Part shown: positions 17,904 through 27,371 of the stretch, one piece after another
Numbering within the stretch: the stretch's first letter is position 1
Layout of the letters: the number at the start of each line of letters is the position of its first letter
Source of the DNA: Nostoc sp. CHAB 5844
GTDB lineage: Bacteria > Cyanobacteriota > Cyanobacteriia > Cyanobacteriales > Nostocaceae
Length of the DNA: 64,000 bases
NCBI RefSeq assembly: GCF_020829595.1
Contig: NZ_JAIVFW010000001.1
Span: forward strand, 310,001 to 374,000
Direction: 5' to 3'
Translations under genes and position numbers: made by a program
The notes under the pieces: generated by a model
Database searches by the model: none
Told to the model about the DNA's origin: nothing
Seen by the model: the letters and a program-made list of their open reading frames with translations, nothing else

Positions 17904-19238
17904 TTAAACAGTGACAAAATAACTGGCATTAAGGCTGAGGTTGGTGGAGCTTTGAATGATGGCCACTAGTTCCAGATTAGTTTCATTTAGGAATAGGGCT
18001 GTACCTGTAGCTAAACCAGTTGGTGCTGCGCCTAAGCTATAGCTAGATCTAGAGCCAGATAATTGGATGGTGTCTTCTAAGGTATTGAAATCAGTAATTA
18101 GGGCATAGTCGCTGAGGCCGGAAGTGCTGGTGTTGCCATCGCTGTAAAATACTCCTGTGGTAGTACCTACGACAAAGCGATCGCCCCCAACATTACCAGT
18201 TAAACGGTCAATTTCAGCAAAACCTCTGCCTACTGCTGCATCTGCGCCTGTTAGTACGTCGCTACCGTCATCGCCAAACAAGCGATCGCTCCCACTCCCA
18301 CCAAAGACAGAATCATTACCTCGTCCACCATTGAGGCGATCATTTCCACTATCTCCATAAAGGGAATCGTTACCGTCGCCACCTGTAATATAGTCACTTC
18401 CGGTATTGCCTCGGATGGTATCACCAGCTGCACCACCTGCTAGGGTATCGTTGCCAGCAGTACCCGAAAGATTGAGCGCAACAATTACCTGATTATTTTT
18501 AGTGCTGTTATAGTTCTCTCCCAGAAATCCCGCATTGAGTACTTTGTTCAAGTTCAGGAGAGTGCCGTTGGACTGGGTAAAGCTATTGCCTTGAAGTAAC
18601 TGTGTATAAAGGGTGTGGGCATAGCTATGATTGCCCACAAAACTTATTTGTCCAGGTTGGAAAAGGTCATTCCAGTTGATATAAAGGTCTAAGGTAGCTA
18701 ACCGCGCATCATAGCCCAGAGTTTCACTGGTATGTATGGCGGTAACACGAGTGGCATCAGTCGCATCTAAGCGATCGCTTGTTGCAGCACCTTCAAAATT
18801 AGGCCCGGCTGGATCTAGCCCGACTATTTGAGCTATAGAACGTCCCGTAGAGGCACGATAAGCAGATCCAGCAAATCCAGCAACTTGCGCCCCCAAACTA
18901 TGCCCGATCAAGTCAATATAGTTGGGATCTACGCCATTATTAATTAAGTACGTAGTTAACTGATTACCGACATCCCGCGTATTGCCAGCAGCCGTTGGAT
19001 AATAAAAGGAACTAGCTCCTTGTTGCCAATCAACTAAAATGATATTTGCATTCGACTCGCGCTGTCGAATGGTTTGGGCAATGTTTACCACCCAATCTGC
19101 GGGTGTGTAGTTATTACTTGCGTTGCCAGCAGTACTTTGATAACCATGAATAATAGCATAGGTTGGTGCATCGGAATTAATGCGTCCGGCAAGGTTGATA
19201 GCAGTGTTACCCCAAATATTAAAGCTGACTTGTACCAT
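17904..19238 (-). CDS. pancreatic-lipase-type esterase with RTX calcium-binding repeats
   Basis: About 444 residues from the ATG at 19238 (AGGA upstream; a TTG-led extension to 19295 is less likely). The N-terminal 250 residues are an alpha/beta hydrolase of the vertebrate-lipase type: AIIHGYQS, ILVDWQQG, nucleophile GHSLGAQVAGFAG, acid GLDPAGP and catalytic His in NHSYAHTLY. The C-terminal part has nonapeptide RTX repeats (GGDGNDSLYGDSGNDRLNGG, then GNDSVFGGSGSDRLFGDDG), which bind Ca2+ outside the cell. There is no N-terminal signal, so type I secretion by a C-terminal signal is expected. A terminator follows. Confidence 0.92.
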   Translation of the reverse strand: MVQVSFNIWGNTAINLAGRINSDAPTYAIIHGYQSTAGNASNNYTPADWVVNIAQTIRQRESNANIILVDWQQGASSFYYPTAAGNTRDVGNQLTTYLINNGVDPNYIDLIGHSLGAQVAGFAGSAYRASTGRSIAQIVGLDPAGPNFEGAATSDRLDATDATRVTAIHTSETLGYDARLATLDLYINWNDLFQPGQISFVGNHSYAHTLYTQLLQGNSFTQSNGTLLNLNKVLNAGFLGENYNSTKNNQVIVALNLSGTAGNDTLAGGAAGDTIRGNTGSDYITGGDGNDSLYGDSGNDRLNGGRGNDSVFGGSGSDRLFGDDGSDVLTGADAAVGRGFAEIDRLTGNVGGDRFVVGTTTGVFYSDGNTSTSGLSDYALITDFNTLEDTIQLSGSRSSYSLGAAPTGLATGTALFLNETNLELVAIIQSSTNLSLNASYFVTV

Positions 19239-19719
19239 CTGAAAAATCCTGTAGGAAAATGTCTGTTTCTTGGGCGTAAATTTTTTTGACAGCAAAAATT
19301 CACTTACTTTATTGCTGAGATATCTGCAATAAAATAAATGTCAGATGACAAATTATTTGGTGCTGCTAAATTTATTGATAAAAATGATTTACTTATTACT
19401 AAAATCTTTGTAGACACGTTCTGGGGCAACGTCTCTACACGGATTTATATCTCAATTCAGCAGTATTCAGAAATTTAAATAATTGAACAACTGATTTTGC
19501 TATAGACAGAGTAAGCTAGTTACTTAATCTCTAAGTAAAAATCAGCATAAATTTAATTTAAAAATAAATAAAGTTTTTATGGTAACAGATGCGATCGCCT
19601 ATTTTATAGCAAAAGTCAAAAGGAGCCAGTGCGTTGGGCGGGTTCCCCGACTTGAAGCAACTGGCGTTCAAAAGTGAAATGCTTGCAGTCAATTGGTTTT
19701 AGCGTTTTAGAATGTCCTA
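19239..19719. other. intergenic region upstream of the lipase gene
   Basis: AT-rich region without a gene. It contains a GTAGAGACG-type inverted fragment (near 19410-19440) and the start of a GTGCGTTGGGCGGGTTCCCCGA-like repeat near 19628-19670, a family also seen near 30110, 53270 and 57790. Confidence 0.5.
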
Positions 19720-20026
19720 AGAGGATGTCTGAGAAGTCTCATTTCATACTAGCCTTTGCGACTGAAGTCGCGGCTACACAGACAAAACCCCTCCGGGTGA
19801 CGCTCAAGAGCGTCGCTAACGCTGCGCTAACGCCAGTTGCCTGATGCCACTTGCTCCACTTGGGGAGACCCCAAGACCGCAGTGGCTCCGGAGGGAAACC
19901 CTCCCGCAGCACTGGTCTCACCGCCTACGCGGGTTCAAAAACTTTAATTCTCTATTAGTCCGCGTAGGCGGACTTCGTTTGTATAGTAGCGAATTATATT
20001 CGCCCATTACTTTTCAGACATCCTCT
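19720..20026. repeat. MITE-like element with 13-bp terminal inverted repeats
   Basis: AGAGGATGTCTGA at 19720-19732 is the exact reverse complement of 20014-20026, enclosing 307 bp without a transposase. The interior has nested palindromes with CTCCGGAGGGAAACCCTCC, CCACTTGCTCCACTTGGGGA and GACGCTCAAGAGCGTC segments that recur at 53185-53480. It is probably a composite of dispersed repeats inside a non-autonomous element. From 20027 to 20280 there is no gene, only a short duplicated CTCTGCTCAAGAGC near 20248-20278. Confidence 0.55.
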
Positions 20027-20280
20027 AACCTATCTGGCTACGGCTATATATTCACAAAATAATCTACTAATTTTCTTTTTTTAGCAGAAAATAAATCCTA
20101 AAAATGTCTTGTTAGTTTTTCGTATTATGAGATTTACCCAAAAGATAAGGTTCAAAGCCTCGCCCCTTGTGGGCGATAGCTCCCTTGCTCTCTTGCTTTC
20201 TTGGTTGAAGCCCTACAAGAGTGTGGGTAGTTTTTCTCCTCTGCCCCTCTGCTCAAGAGCCCCTCTGCTCAAGAGCTTTT

Positions 20281-21042
20281 TCACCAACTTTGTTCAAGTT
20301 GTCTGTGAGTCGAAAGACGTTGCGATTTTTCGGTAGAAATCGCTTTGAGTTTTGATGTAAATGACTCTGAGCGATCGCTTGTCTCTGGAGTAAATCTCCC
20401 AATGGGGGGATGATTAACTTTAGATGTCAGCAACTTTGTTTGTTTGTCAGGGTTTGATGATGAAGGAGGGTTAGGAAGCATCGGTTGTGAATTCAGCTTA
20501 GATTTGACATCAGAGGTCGCAATACTCAATGTCGAAGATGCCAAAATGTTTTTGACTCGCTCGCTGTCTCTTCTGCTAGATGCTGTCTCTGTTTGTCTGT
20601 TGATCACTTGAACAGCAGCATTTTGGTTTTGCTCATATTCATCATTAACAGCATATGAAGAATTTGTTGCAGCTGCCAAATTGGCAACATTCGCTACATT
20701 TTCTGAGCTAACATCTTCATCAGCAGGTGGTAAAGCTGGTGTATTTAGTGCAGTTAAGATTTCAGGGAATTTACTACAAATTAGGCGTTCAAATTCCATA
20801 TTGAAATGATAAATCGTCTGCTCTCGCCGTTGCCAAAATGCGAGGATTTGCTGCACAGAAATGGCTTTATAGCGACCTTGATACAGCGCTTCAATTACTG
20901 CTAGGTGCAGCCAATCTAGAGGGTATTGATTTTGCCAACGGTTAACTAGCTCAATGGCACTATAGCCACTGAGGTCGAAACTGTAATGAATGAGTAAAGC
21001 AGCTGCCAATTCGGCAGAAGTTTCTGGCGTTTTGGTGAACAT
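20281..21042 (-). CDS. conserved-looking hypothetical protein
   Basis: About 253 residues from the ATG at 21042 (a TTG at 21129 would add 29). The first 100 residues are a helical domain (SAELAAALLIHYSFDLSGYS, LVNRWQNQYPLDWLHLAVIE, GRYKAISVQQILAFWQRR) with many aromatic residues; the remainder is low-complexity, Ser/Asn/Thr-rich and probably disordered. I do not recognise a named family. The RYKAISVQQILAFWQRR stretch looks like a DNA- or protein-binding helix pair, but that is an impression only. It lies just downstream of the SLH/DUF1565 gene on the same strand (about 130 bp). Confidence 0.65.
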   Translation of the reverse strand: MFTKTPETSAELAAALLIHYSFDLSGYSAIELVNRWQNQYPLDWLHLAVIEALYQGRYKAISVQQILAFWQRREQTIYHFNMEFERLICSKFPEILTALNTPALPPADEDVSSENVANVANLAAATNSSYAVNDEYEQNQNAAVQVINRQTETASSRRDSERVKNILASSTLSIATSDVKSKLNSQPMLPNPPSSSNPDKQTKLLTSKVNHPPIGRFTPETSDRSESFTSKLKAISTEKSQRLSTHRQLEQSW

Positions 21043-21170
21043 GAGACTATTGGCTTGAGGCAACAGGTATAAATTTTCGACCCATCGCCTATAGCCTAGC
21101 GTGTTTTTAGCTATAGGGTTGTTAACCAAGAGTTTCTAAGTGTATCAGCAGTGTTTTTCATTTTACTTGG

Positions 21171-23258
21171 TCAACTGTTGGCTGTCGAAACAATATATGG
21201 TGAATTAATATTTGGCGTGCGATTAATAGCAACTAAGGCTTGATAAACCATTGCTGCGACTTCCGCTCGTGTTGCTTCTCGTGTTGGTGCAAGTAAATTA
21301 GGCTTGGGATAGTTGACAACAATTCTTTGTTGTGTAGCAGTTGCCACTGCTTTTTGAGCATAGTCAGGAATAGTATTACTGTCAGTGTAAGGGAGTAAAG
21401 TATTGCTTTGGGCTGCGGGTAAGCCTAGCCCGTTGACTAGAGAAACAATCACTTGTAATCTTTGCACATTTTGATCGGGGCGGAAGGTGCGATCGCTAAA
21501 TCCACTCACGAAGCCGCCACTCGCCGCAATTTGTAAAGCTTTGTAAGCCCAAAAATTCTGAGGGACATCAATAAATTCAATTGCTGGGCGTTTGGGTGTG
21601 GGGTTAAAAGCAACCGCTACCAAAGCAGCATATTGGGCGCGAGTCATGGGTTTATCTGGCTGGTAGCTACCATCAGCAAAACCTTGGGTTAAATTCAGGC
21701 TGGCTAAGGCGCGAATAAATGGTTCCGCCCAGTGTCCGGTTAAGTCGGCGAAAGTGGGAACTTCTGCATCGGGACTGACAATATAAGGTGAGGCCAGGGC
21801 TTTTTCTTTGCTGTTGGCGACTAATGCCTGATATAGTAAAGCGGCAATCTCAGCGCGTGTAATATCTCGCAGTGGTTCTAAAAGGTCAGATTGGGGATAG
21901 TTAACTACTAGTAGTTTTTGCGTGGCGACGGCGACAGCATTGGTAGCATAACTGGGAATTTGGGCGCGCTCGCGGTATACACTTAACACATTCGGGTTGC
22001 CGCCTGTAAATTTCAAACCATTGACAATAGATACAATCGCCTGGACTCTAGTGAGATTGTTTCCTGGGCGAAATGTACCATCAGGAAAACCGCTGATAAA
22101 CCCCTTCTCAGCCGCACTGGAAATAGCTGGTGCTGCCCAAAAGTCTGGTTTTACATCAGGAAATTTAGCGGGTTTTGTACTGCTGGGCAACTGAAAAGTT
22201 TTAGCAATGACAGCGGCGTATTGGGCGCGAGTGATAGGTGCATTCGGGCCAAAAGTGCCATCAGGAAAACCGCTAATTGCACCTCGACTAACTAAAGCTT
22301 CCACAAAAGCCGCCGCCCAGTGTCCCGCCAAATCAGGAAAACTGCTACTCCCGGTAACTATTCTCGGAGTATCTTCTGTAGCGGCGATGAAATTTACCTG
22401 CCCTTTGACTAGGGTAGGATTTAACTGATTGCCTGCGGAAATTAAAGGTTGTGAGGCAGCATTTTGTAAATCAAACTCGCCATTATTTTGAAAAATATTA
22501 CCCCCAGCATCTTGGCTGCTACCTAAATCTGGGACAGCATTAGCATTGACTAACAACCCACCTTGAGCATTTTTCAAAATTAAATTTTGCCGTAACACCG
22601 GACGGGCATCACGAGAAAGAGCGATCGCCGTGCGATTATCTAATAACTTATTATTTGCGATTAATGGCGCTGCTGAGTCAGTAACAGCTATCCCCAAAGG
22701 ATTCTTTTGAAAAGTGTTCCGCAGCACTTCCCCTTTACTATTACGCGCCATAAACAAACCACTGGCAGCATTTTGGACAAACACATTATCTAAAATGGCG
22801 GGTTTGGCATTTCCAGTTGTAAATATTCCTTCCCGTCCACAGTTAGCGAAGGTATTGTTAGCCACATAAGGAATTGATGATTCTATCCACACACCAGTGC
22901 CTTTGGTGATAAGATTTGTCACACTCACACCCATGAGACTGGCATCACCCAGCAACAACAAAGTGATATTCTGCACACTAAAACTCGGACTTTGATATTC
23001 ACCACTCCCAGAAATAACAATTCCTGCACCTTTATTAGTTTCATTACCAATAACTGTCACCCCCGCAGTCAACACTAAGGGAAACTGTTCACCATTGGTG
23101 CTGCTATAATTTCCCGATGCCAGCTGAATAATTATTGGTGTTGTGGTTCTTAAGGCACGGGTGAGAGTTTTAAACGGACTCAACCGTGAACCATCATTAG
23201 TATCTTTCCCCGTTACAGGGTTGACATAGAGTGTGGCCACGAGGGTGGAGTTTACCAT
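21171..23258 (-). CDS. DUF1565 beta-helix protein with two sets of SLH repeats
   Basis: A 695-residue protein. Residues about 8-270 form a right-handed beta-helix of the DUF1565 type (YVNPVTGKDTNDGSRLSPFK, then repeated N-rich turns such as NTFQKNPLGIAVTDSAAP). Then come SLH segments: FPDLAGHWAAAFVEALVSRG, ISGFPDGTFGPNAPITRAQY, FISGFPDGTFRPGNNLTRVQ, and a second set FADLTGHWAEPFIRALASLN, TQGFADGSYQPDKPMTRAQY, FVSGFSDRTFRPDQNVQRLQ. No classical signal peptide is visible at the start, unusual for a surface-anchored protein. It probably coats or cross-links envelope glycan. Confidence 0.88.
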   Translation of the reverse strand: MVNSTLVATLYVNPVTGKDTNDGSRLSPFKTLTRALRTTTPIIIQLASGNYSSTNGEQFPLVLTAGVTVIGNETNKGAGIVISGSGEYQSPSFSVQNITLLLLGDASLMGVSVTNLITKGTGVWIESSIPYVANNTFANCGREGIFTTGNAKPAILDNVFVQNAASGLFMARNSKGEVLRNTFQKNPLGIAVTDSAAPLIANNKLLDNRTAIALSRDARPVLRQNLILKNAQGGLLVNANAVPDLGSSQDAGGNIFQNNGEFDLQNAASQPLISAGNQLNPTLVKGQVNFIAATEDTPRIVTGSSSFPDLAGHWAAAFVEALVSRGAISGFPDGTFGPNAPITRAQYAAVIAKTFQLPSSTKPAKFPDVKPDFWAAPAISSAAEKGFISGFPDGTFRPGNNLTRVQAIVSIVNGLKFTGGNPNVLSVYRERAQIPSYATNAVAVATQKLLVVNYPQSDLLEPLRDITRAEIAALLYQALVANSKEKALASPYIVSPDAEVPTFADLTGHWAEPFIRALASLNLTQGFADGSYQPDKPMTRAQYAALVAVAFNPTPKRPAIEFIDVPQNFWAYKALQIAASGGFVSGFSDRTFRPDQNVQRLQVIVSLVNGLGLPAAQSNTLLPYTDSNTIPDYAQKAVATATQQRIVVNYPKPNLLAPTREATRAEVAAMVYQALVAINRTPNINSPYIVSTANS

Positions 23259-23466
23259 TGGCTGTTGAGAAGCAAGTGTTTAAATGTCACGGCATGAATA
23301 ATAACTTAGTTGTAGCCGCAATCTTCAAACCATCATAGCTATGTGTGGTAAATATATCGACGTAGCGTTATTTGTCGCAAGTAGCTGGGGTGATATCTTT
23401 GGGTATATGGGGATAAGGGTTTAGGGGTGTAGGGGAGCGAGGGAGATAATCAAAAGGGATTAAAAA

Positions 23467-23670
23467 TTTGAGCTTTTGAAGGTGAGCTTTAAACCTTTGA
23501 GGTTGAACTTTGAACCTTTGAGCTTGAAGCGTCAGCCTTTGAGGTTGAAACTTGAGCTTTTGAGGTTGAACTTTGAGCCTTTGAGGTTGAAGCGTCAGCC
23601 TTTGAGGTTGAAGCGTCAGCCTTTGAGCTTGAACTTTGAACCTTTGAGGTTGAAACTTGAGCTTCTGAAG
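23467..23670. repeat. 21-bp minisatellite
   Basis: About nine tandem copies of a 21-bp unit of the form TTTGAGGTTGAACTTTGAACC, with the second half alternating between ACTTTGAACC, GCGTCAGCC and ACTTGAGCT. Because 21 is a multiple of three, both strands read as heptad peptides (LRLKRQP-type on plus, STSKADA-type on minus), but neither frame has a convincing start. It lies between the SLH gene and mtnP; 23259-23466 shows nothing else. Confidence 0.8.
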
Positions 23671-23686
23671 TCAAAACTACACCTCT

Positions 23687-23764
23687 GCACCCTTGCACCC
23701 TCGCTCCTCTGCACCCCTACACCCTTGCACCCTCGCTCCTCTGCACCCCTACACCCTTACACCC
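23687..23764. repeat. C-rich tandem duplication
   Basis: Two near-identical copies of a unit of about 32 bp (CCCTTGCACCCTCGCTCCTC then TGCACCCCTACA), followed by a partial copy. A typical cyanobacterial short tandem repeat, 80 bp before mtnP. Confidence 0.7.
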
Positions 23765-23845
23765 AGTCTCAACAGAATATTTTTCTGGGTAAGTTCTACA
23801 CCTGTGTAAAATAACTAGGCACAGCAACAAATATATTCAAAAATA

Positions 23846-24718
23846 ATGGTTCAACCTAAGATTGGCATTATTGGTGGTAGCGGACTATATAAAATGGCTG
23901 CACTCAAAGATTTAGAAGAAGTGGAAATTCAAACTCCCTTTGGTTCGCCTTCGGATGCTTTGATTTTAGGAACGCTAGAAGGAACAAAGGTAGTTTTTTT
24001 AGCGCGTCATGGGCGCAATCATACACTGTTGCCTTCGGAATTACCATTTCGCGCTAACATCTATGCCATGAAGCAACTGGGTGTAGAGTATTTAATTTCA
24101 GCTAGTGCGGTTGGTTCTTTAAAAGCCGAAGCAAAACCACCTGATATGGTAGTACCAGATCAGTTTATAGATCGCACAAAAAATCGAATTTCCACATTTT
24201 TTGGGGAAGGAATTGTAGCTCACATTGCCTTTGGTGAACCGATTTGTAAAAATTTAGCGGGAGTATTAGCAGAAGCGATCGCATCTCTCAATTTACCAGA
24301 TGTCACCCTACATCGTGGCGGCACATACATCTGCATGGAAGGGCCAGCATTTTCCACCAAAGCCGAATCGAACCTTTACCGCAGTTGGGGCGCAACAGTC
24401 ATTGGCATGACGAACTTACCAGAAGCCAAATTAGCCAGAGAAGCAGAAATTGCCTATGCAACCTTAGCACTAGTCACAGATTACGATTGTTGGCATCCAG
24501 ATCATGATAGTGTCACCGTCGAGATGGTAATTGGTAACTTGCAACGCAACGCAGTTAATGCCCAAAAAGTAATTCAAGAAACTGTCCGCCGTTTAAGTGA
24601 AAATCCACCACCCAGTGATGCACATTCAGCCTTGAAATATGCAATTTTGACTCAATTAGATAAAGCACCAACAGCAACAAAAGAAAAATTACAGATGTTA
24701 TTACAAAAGTATTTATAG
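23846..24718 (+). CDS. mtnP: S-methyl-5'-thioadenosine phosphorylase
   Basis: Cleaves methylthioadenosine, a by-product of polyamine synthesis and SAM enzymes, to adenine and methylthioribose 1-phosphate for methionine salvage. 290 residues. Motifs: [12 protein letters not shown] (phosphate loop), [33 protein letters not shown] ribose/base-site [16 protein letters not shown] and [13 protein letters not shown]. The TDYDCW motif is that of MTA phosphorylases rather than purine nucleoside phosphorylases. Length and start at the ATG at 23846 are normal. No other salvage genes are adjacent. Confidence 0.94.
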   Translation: MVQPKIGIIGGSGLYKMAALKDLEEVEIQTPFGSPSDALILGTLEGTKVVFLARHGRNHTLLPSELPFRANIYAMKQLGVEYLISASAVGSLKAEAKPPDMVVPDQFIDRTKNRISTFFGEGIVAHIAFGEPICKNLAGVLAEAIASLNLPDVTLHRGGTYICMEGPAFSTKAESNLYRSWGATVIGMTNLPEAKLAREAEIAYATLALVTDYDCWHPDHDSVTVEMVIGNLQRNAVNAQKVIQETVRRLSENPPPSDAHSALKYAILTQLDKAPTATKEKLQMLLQKYL

Positions 24719-24741
24719 AGTAGGTTGAGTGAAGCACCGCG

Positions 24742-24891
24742 CAACCCAACATTGGTTCTCCCAAAGCTGTCACTAGTACAATTCACTATTTGCAAGTAAT
24801 TGGCTACGCCAATGTGGAAGATTGGAGTCCACTACTACCAACTGGTAATCCAGATGAGGTGATGAGTATTTTAACCCGTCAAACTAGATAA
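24742..24891 (+). pseudogene. C-terminal fragment of a small protein
   Basis: An in-frame stretch of 49 codons with no start codon: GSPKAVTSTIHYLQVIGYAN then VEDWSPLLPTGNPDEVMSIL and TRQTR-stop. It reads as the end of a small conserved protein whose 5' part was replaced by the common intergenic GCGCAACCCAAC-type repeat that follows mtnP. The name of the family is not recognised. Confidence 0.5.
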
Positions 24892-24941
24892 AGAGACATT
24901 GCACTAACTGCTTAATAACCAGCTACGTAGAATATATACCT

Positions 24942-24968
24942 TAGAGACGTTGCTATGCCACGTCTCTA
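24942..24968. repeat. 9-bp inverted repeat TAGAGACGT...ACGTCTCTA
   Basis: Perfect 9-bp stem with a 9-base loop. Related GAGACG/CGTCTCTA sequences occur near 8285-8315 and 19410-19440, so this is a dispersed palindrome rather than a gene-specific terminator. Confidence 0.6.
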
Positions 24969-25655
24969 TTGTTATTTAATATCGATATATTGAATTTGAT
25001 CAGGTACATTCAATTGCTTTTAATGATCAGAGTGCTAGTTAATTCGTTATATATATTGCTGGATAAATCAGGCGATCGGTTGTATTGTACAGTTAAGCAT
25101 AACTTATTTAGTTATTATATTTTGACCACTAAAATTACAGGACTCAGAGATATACAAAGCAATAGCCAGAAAAGATACTTTCCTGAATGAAATTTGTCGA
25201 AAATGTAAATAAATTAGTAAGTGTATAAAGTTTATGTAAAGTTATACATTATCCAATATATTTTCTTACGAAAAACACTATACTTATTTCTGAAATTTAA
25301 TAGCTTTATTAAGCAAATAATACATTAGCTTACTTTGATTTAATTTATAAAATTCTCTATGTAGAGAGAAAAAAGAATAACAAAAATCCGAAAAAAGGCT
25401 CTAGAAATTGTACTACTTTTTTTGAAATATTAAAATAAAAATCTGATATCACAAATTACTTTTAAATTTAAATATTGCCAAATTTTTCTATCTAAAAAAC
25501 ATGAAATAAAGTTTGAATGATTAAACGTTCAAAAGGTTAGAATTATGTGTCTAATTTTTTATTAGATTTTTTTTAAAATTAAAGCAATAGAGAATTGCTA
25601 AACAATCAATTACTAAAACACTAATAAAATATGTTTAATTATTTTGAGAAATAGT
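24969..25655. other. AT-rich leader region of the 25.6-30.0 kb operon
   Basis: About 690 bp of very AT-rich DNA with no credible gene (a 73-codon plus frame at 24969-25190 lacks coding character). GTATAA and TTATAC at about 25224-25248 form an inverted pair. The long upstream region suggests regulated expression or a transfer boundary. Confidence 0.5.
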
Positions 25656-27335
25656 ATGAAATCTCCTGTAATTGCGATTGGGTTAGATGCAGCAGATCCA
25701 GTGTTAATAGAAAAATGGATATTAGAAGGACATTTAAAAAATATTAGTCAACTCCGAGAGCAAGGAGCCTATGGACGTTTGAGCAATACAGTCGAGTACT
25801 GTAGTAATCCTACAGAATTTGCAGTAACTGAGCCACTGTGGGTAACTTTTTCTACAGGTTGTAAATCTCCTTCTACTGGTTATTGGGATACCATTAAATA
25901 TTGCCCTCAAGACTATAAAATTGAGTGTGATATCGCTCTAAGTGGCTATGATTATCAAGAATATCCTCCTTTTTATGCCTTAGGAAAAAACTACAAAGTA
26001 GCAATATTTGATTTACCAGTAACGAGACTTTCTGAAAAAGTCAATGGCATTCAAATTTTAGGATGGGGTGGACATTATCCCTACACACCTAGCTATTCTC
26101 ATCCTCCTGAATTATTGTCGGAAATAATTCGCCAGTATGGTAAAAATCCCATTCTTTTCAATGATGATAGTATTTGGTGGGATAAACCTTATGTCAAATG
26201 GCTAAAGCAAGCATTGAACCAAAGTGTTAATAACCGTGCAGCTATTTGTTGCGATTTACTAGAAAAAGATGCTTGGGATTTGTTCTTAGCCGTTTTTGGT
26301 GAGACACATACTGCGGGTCATGACATATATAACTACAGTCAATCAGATCATCCTTTATATCCTTACTTAAATAAAGATAATACCCATCCTGATATATTAC
26401 TAGAAACCTATAAAAACATTGATAAAGCTATTGGGCAGATATTAGCAAAAGCACCTAAAAATGCTTATATATTGTGTTTTTCTATTCATGGTATGGGGCC
26501 TAACTTCAGTGATATGTTGAGTATGGCATTTTTACCGGAAGTACTATACCGTTATAACTTTCCTGGCCAAGTCGCTCTGGCTCCTGGCAAATTAGGAGTT
26601 CAGCCTCCAGAAATGATTACTCATCCTATTAGGAATTCCTGGCCTGGAGAAATGTGGATTAGGAATTATGAACCAAATTCTGTTAAACGTTTCCTAAAAC
26701 CTTTAACGCCGAGTCAGTTTTTACACTCTGATCAAAATGGTCTAGCATCTCCTTATCCATTGCTCAAAAAAGCAGAACCTATGGGTTGGATGCCGGCGCG
26801 GTGGTATCAACCTCTTTGGCCACAAATGAAAGTTTTTGCGCTGCCATCTTTCACTAATGGACATATTCGTATTAACTTACAAGGGCGCGATCCTCAAGGC
26901 ATAGTTGCAACAGATGAGTACGAAACCTTATGTAATGAACTGACCCAAATACTATATCGTCTTCAAGATGCTAGGACTGGAGAACCTGTTGTTAAAAAAG
27001 TAGTTCGGACAAGGCACAGCGCTAATGATAACGATTCTAAAAAACCAGATTCTGACTTGGTAGTTATCTGGCATGAGCGCATGACTGATGTTGTCGATAG
27101 TCCAGAATTTGGGCGCATCGGCCCTCTGACGCATTTTCGCGCTGGTGGTCATTGGAACCGAGCATTTTTAATAGTACAAGGCCCCGATATTATCCCTGGT
27201 TCTACTTTGCCAGAAGGAGAAGCTGTAGATTTAGCACCAACAATTTTAGAATTAATGGGTGCGCCAATTCCCGAATATTTTGAAGGAAAACCTTTATTAA
27301 AAAAATTGGCTGTTGATGCAATCACTCCACCATGA
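25656..27335 (+). CDS. alkaline-phosphatase-superfamily phosphodiesterase/phosphotransferase-like protein
   Basis: About 559 residues; first gene of a three-gene operon. The start is the ATG at 25656 (GAGAAA upstream), not the earlier TTG. The superfamily fold is visible: VIAIGLDAADPVLIEKW (metal-binding Asp), EPLWVTFSTGCKSPSTGYWD (nucleophilic Thr region), FLAVFGETHTAGHDIY (metal His), CFSIHGMGPN where most members have Asp-His, and GHWNRAFLIVQGPDI (C-terminal His). The Asp of the DH pair appears to be replaced by Ile, so metal binding may be altered. No signal peptide or membrane segment. Relatives hydrolyse or transfer phospho-groups on glycans or lipids; the link to a flippase suggests glycan modification. 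Confidence 0.75.
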   Translation: MKSPVIAIGLDAADPVLIEKWILEGHLKNISQLREQGAYGRLSNTVEYCSNPTEFAVTEPLWVTFSTGCKSPSTGYWDTIKYCPQDYKIECDIALSGYDYQEYPPFYALGKNYKVAIFDLPVTRLSEKVNGIQILGWGGHYPYTPSYSHPPELLSEIIRQYGKNPILFNDDSIWWDKPYVKWLKQALNQSVNNRAAICCDLLEKDAWDLFLAVFGETHTAGHDIYNYSQSDHPLYPYLNKDNTHPDILLETYKNIDKAIGQILAKAPKNAYILCFSIHGMGPNFSDMLSMAFLPEVLYRYNFPGQVALAPGKLGVQPPEMITHPIRNSWPGEMWIRNYEPNSVKRFLKPLTPSQFLHSDQNGLASPYPLLKKAEPMGWMPARWYQPLWPQMKVFALPSFTNGHIRINLQGRDPQGIVATDEYETLCNELTQILYRLQDARTGEPVVKKVVRTRHSANDNDSKKPDSDLVVIWHERMTDVVDSPEFGRIGPLTHFRAGGHWNRAFLIVQGPDIIPGSTLPEGEAVDLAPTILELMGAPIPEYFEGKPLLKKLAVDAITPP

Positions 27336-27371
27336 TATGGAAAAAATGACTAAGTATTATCGGGATTGCTC

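Noticed and set aside
18157-18360. 67-codon frame antisense to the RTX repeats
   Set aside because: Shadow of the repetitive Gly/Asp codons of the lipase gene.
23467-23670. Possible CRISPR array
   Set aside because: The units are contiguous without unique spacers and vary internally; this is a minisatellite.
23476-23814. 112-codon frame made of LRLKRQP heptads
   Set aside because: Produced by the 21-bp minisatellite; the frame runs on into an unrelated C-rich repeat and has no domain character.
24969-25190. 73-codon frame in the AT-rich leader
   Set aside because: Random-like amino-acid order in AT-rich DNA with no ribosome site.
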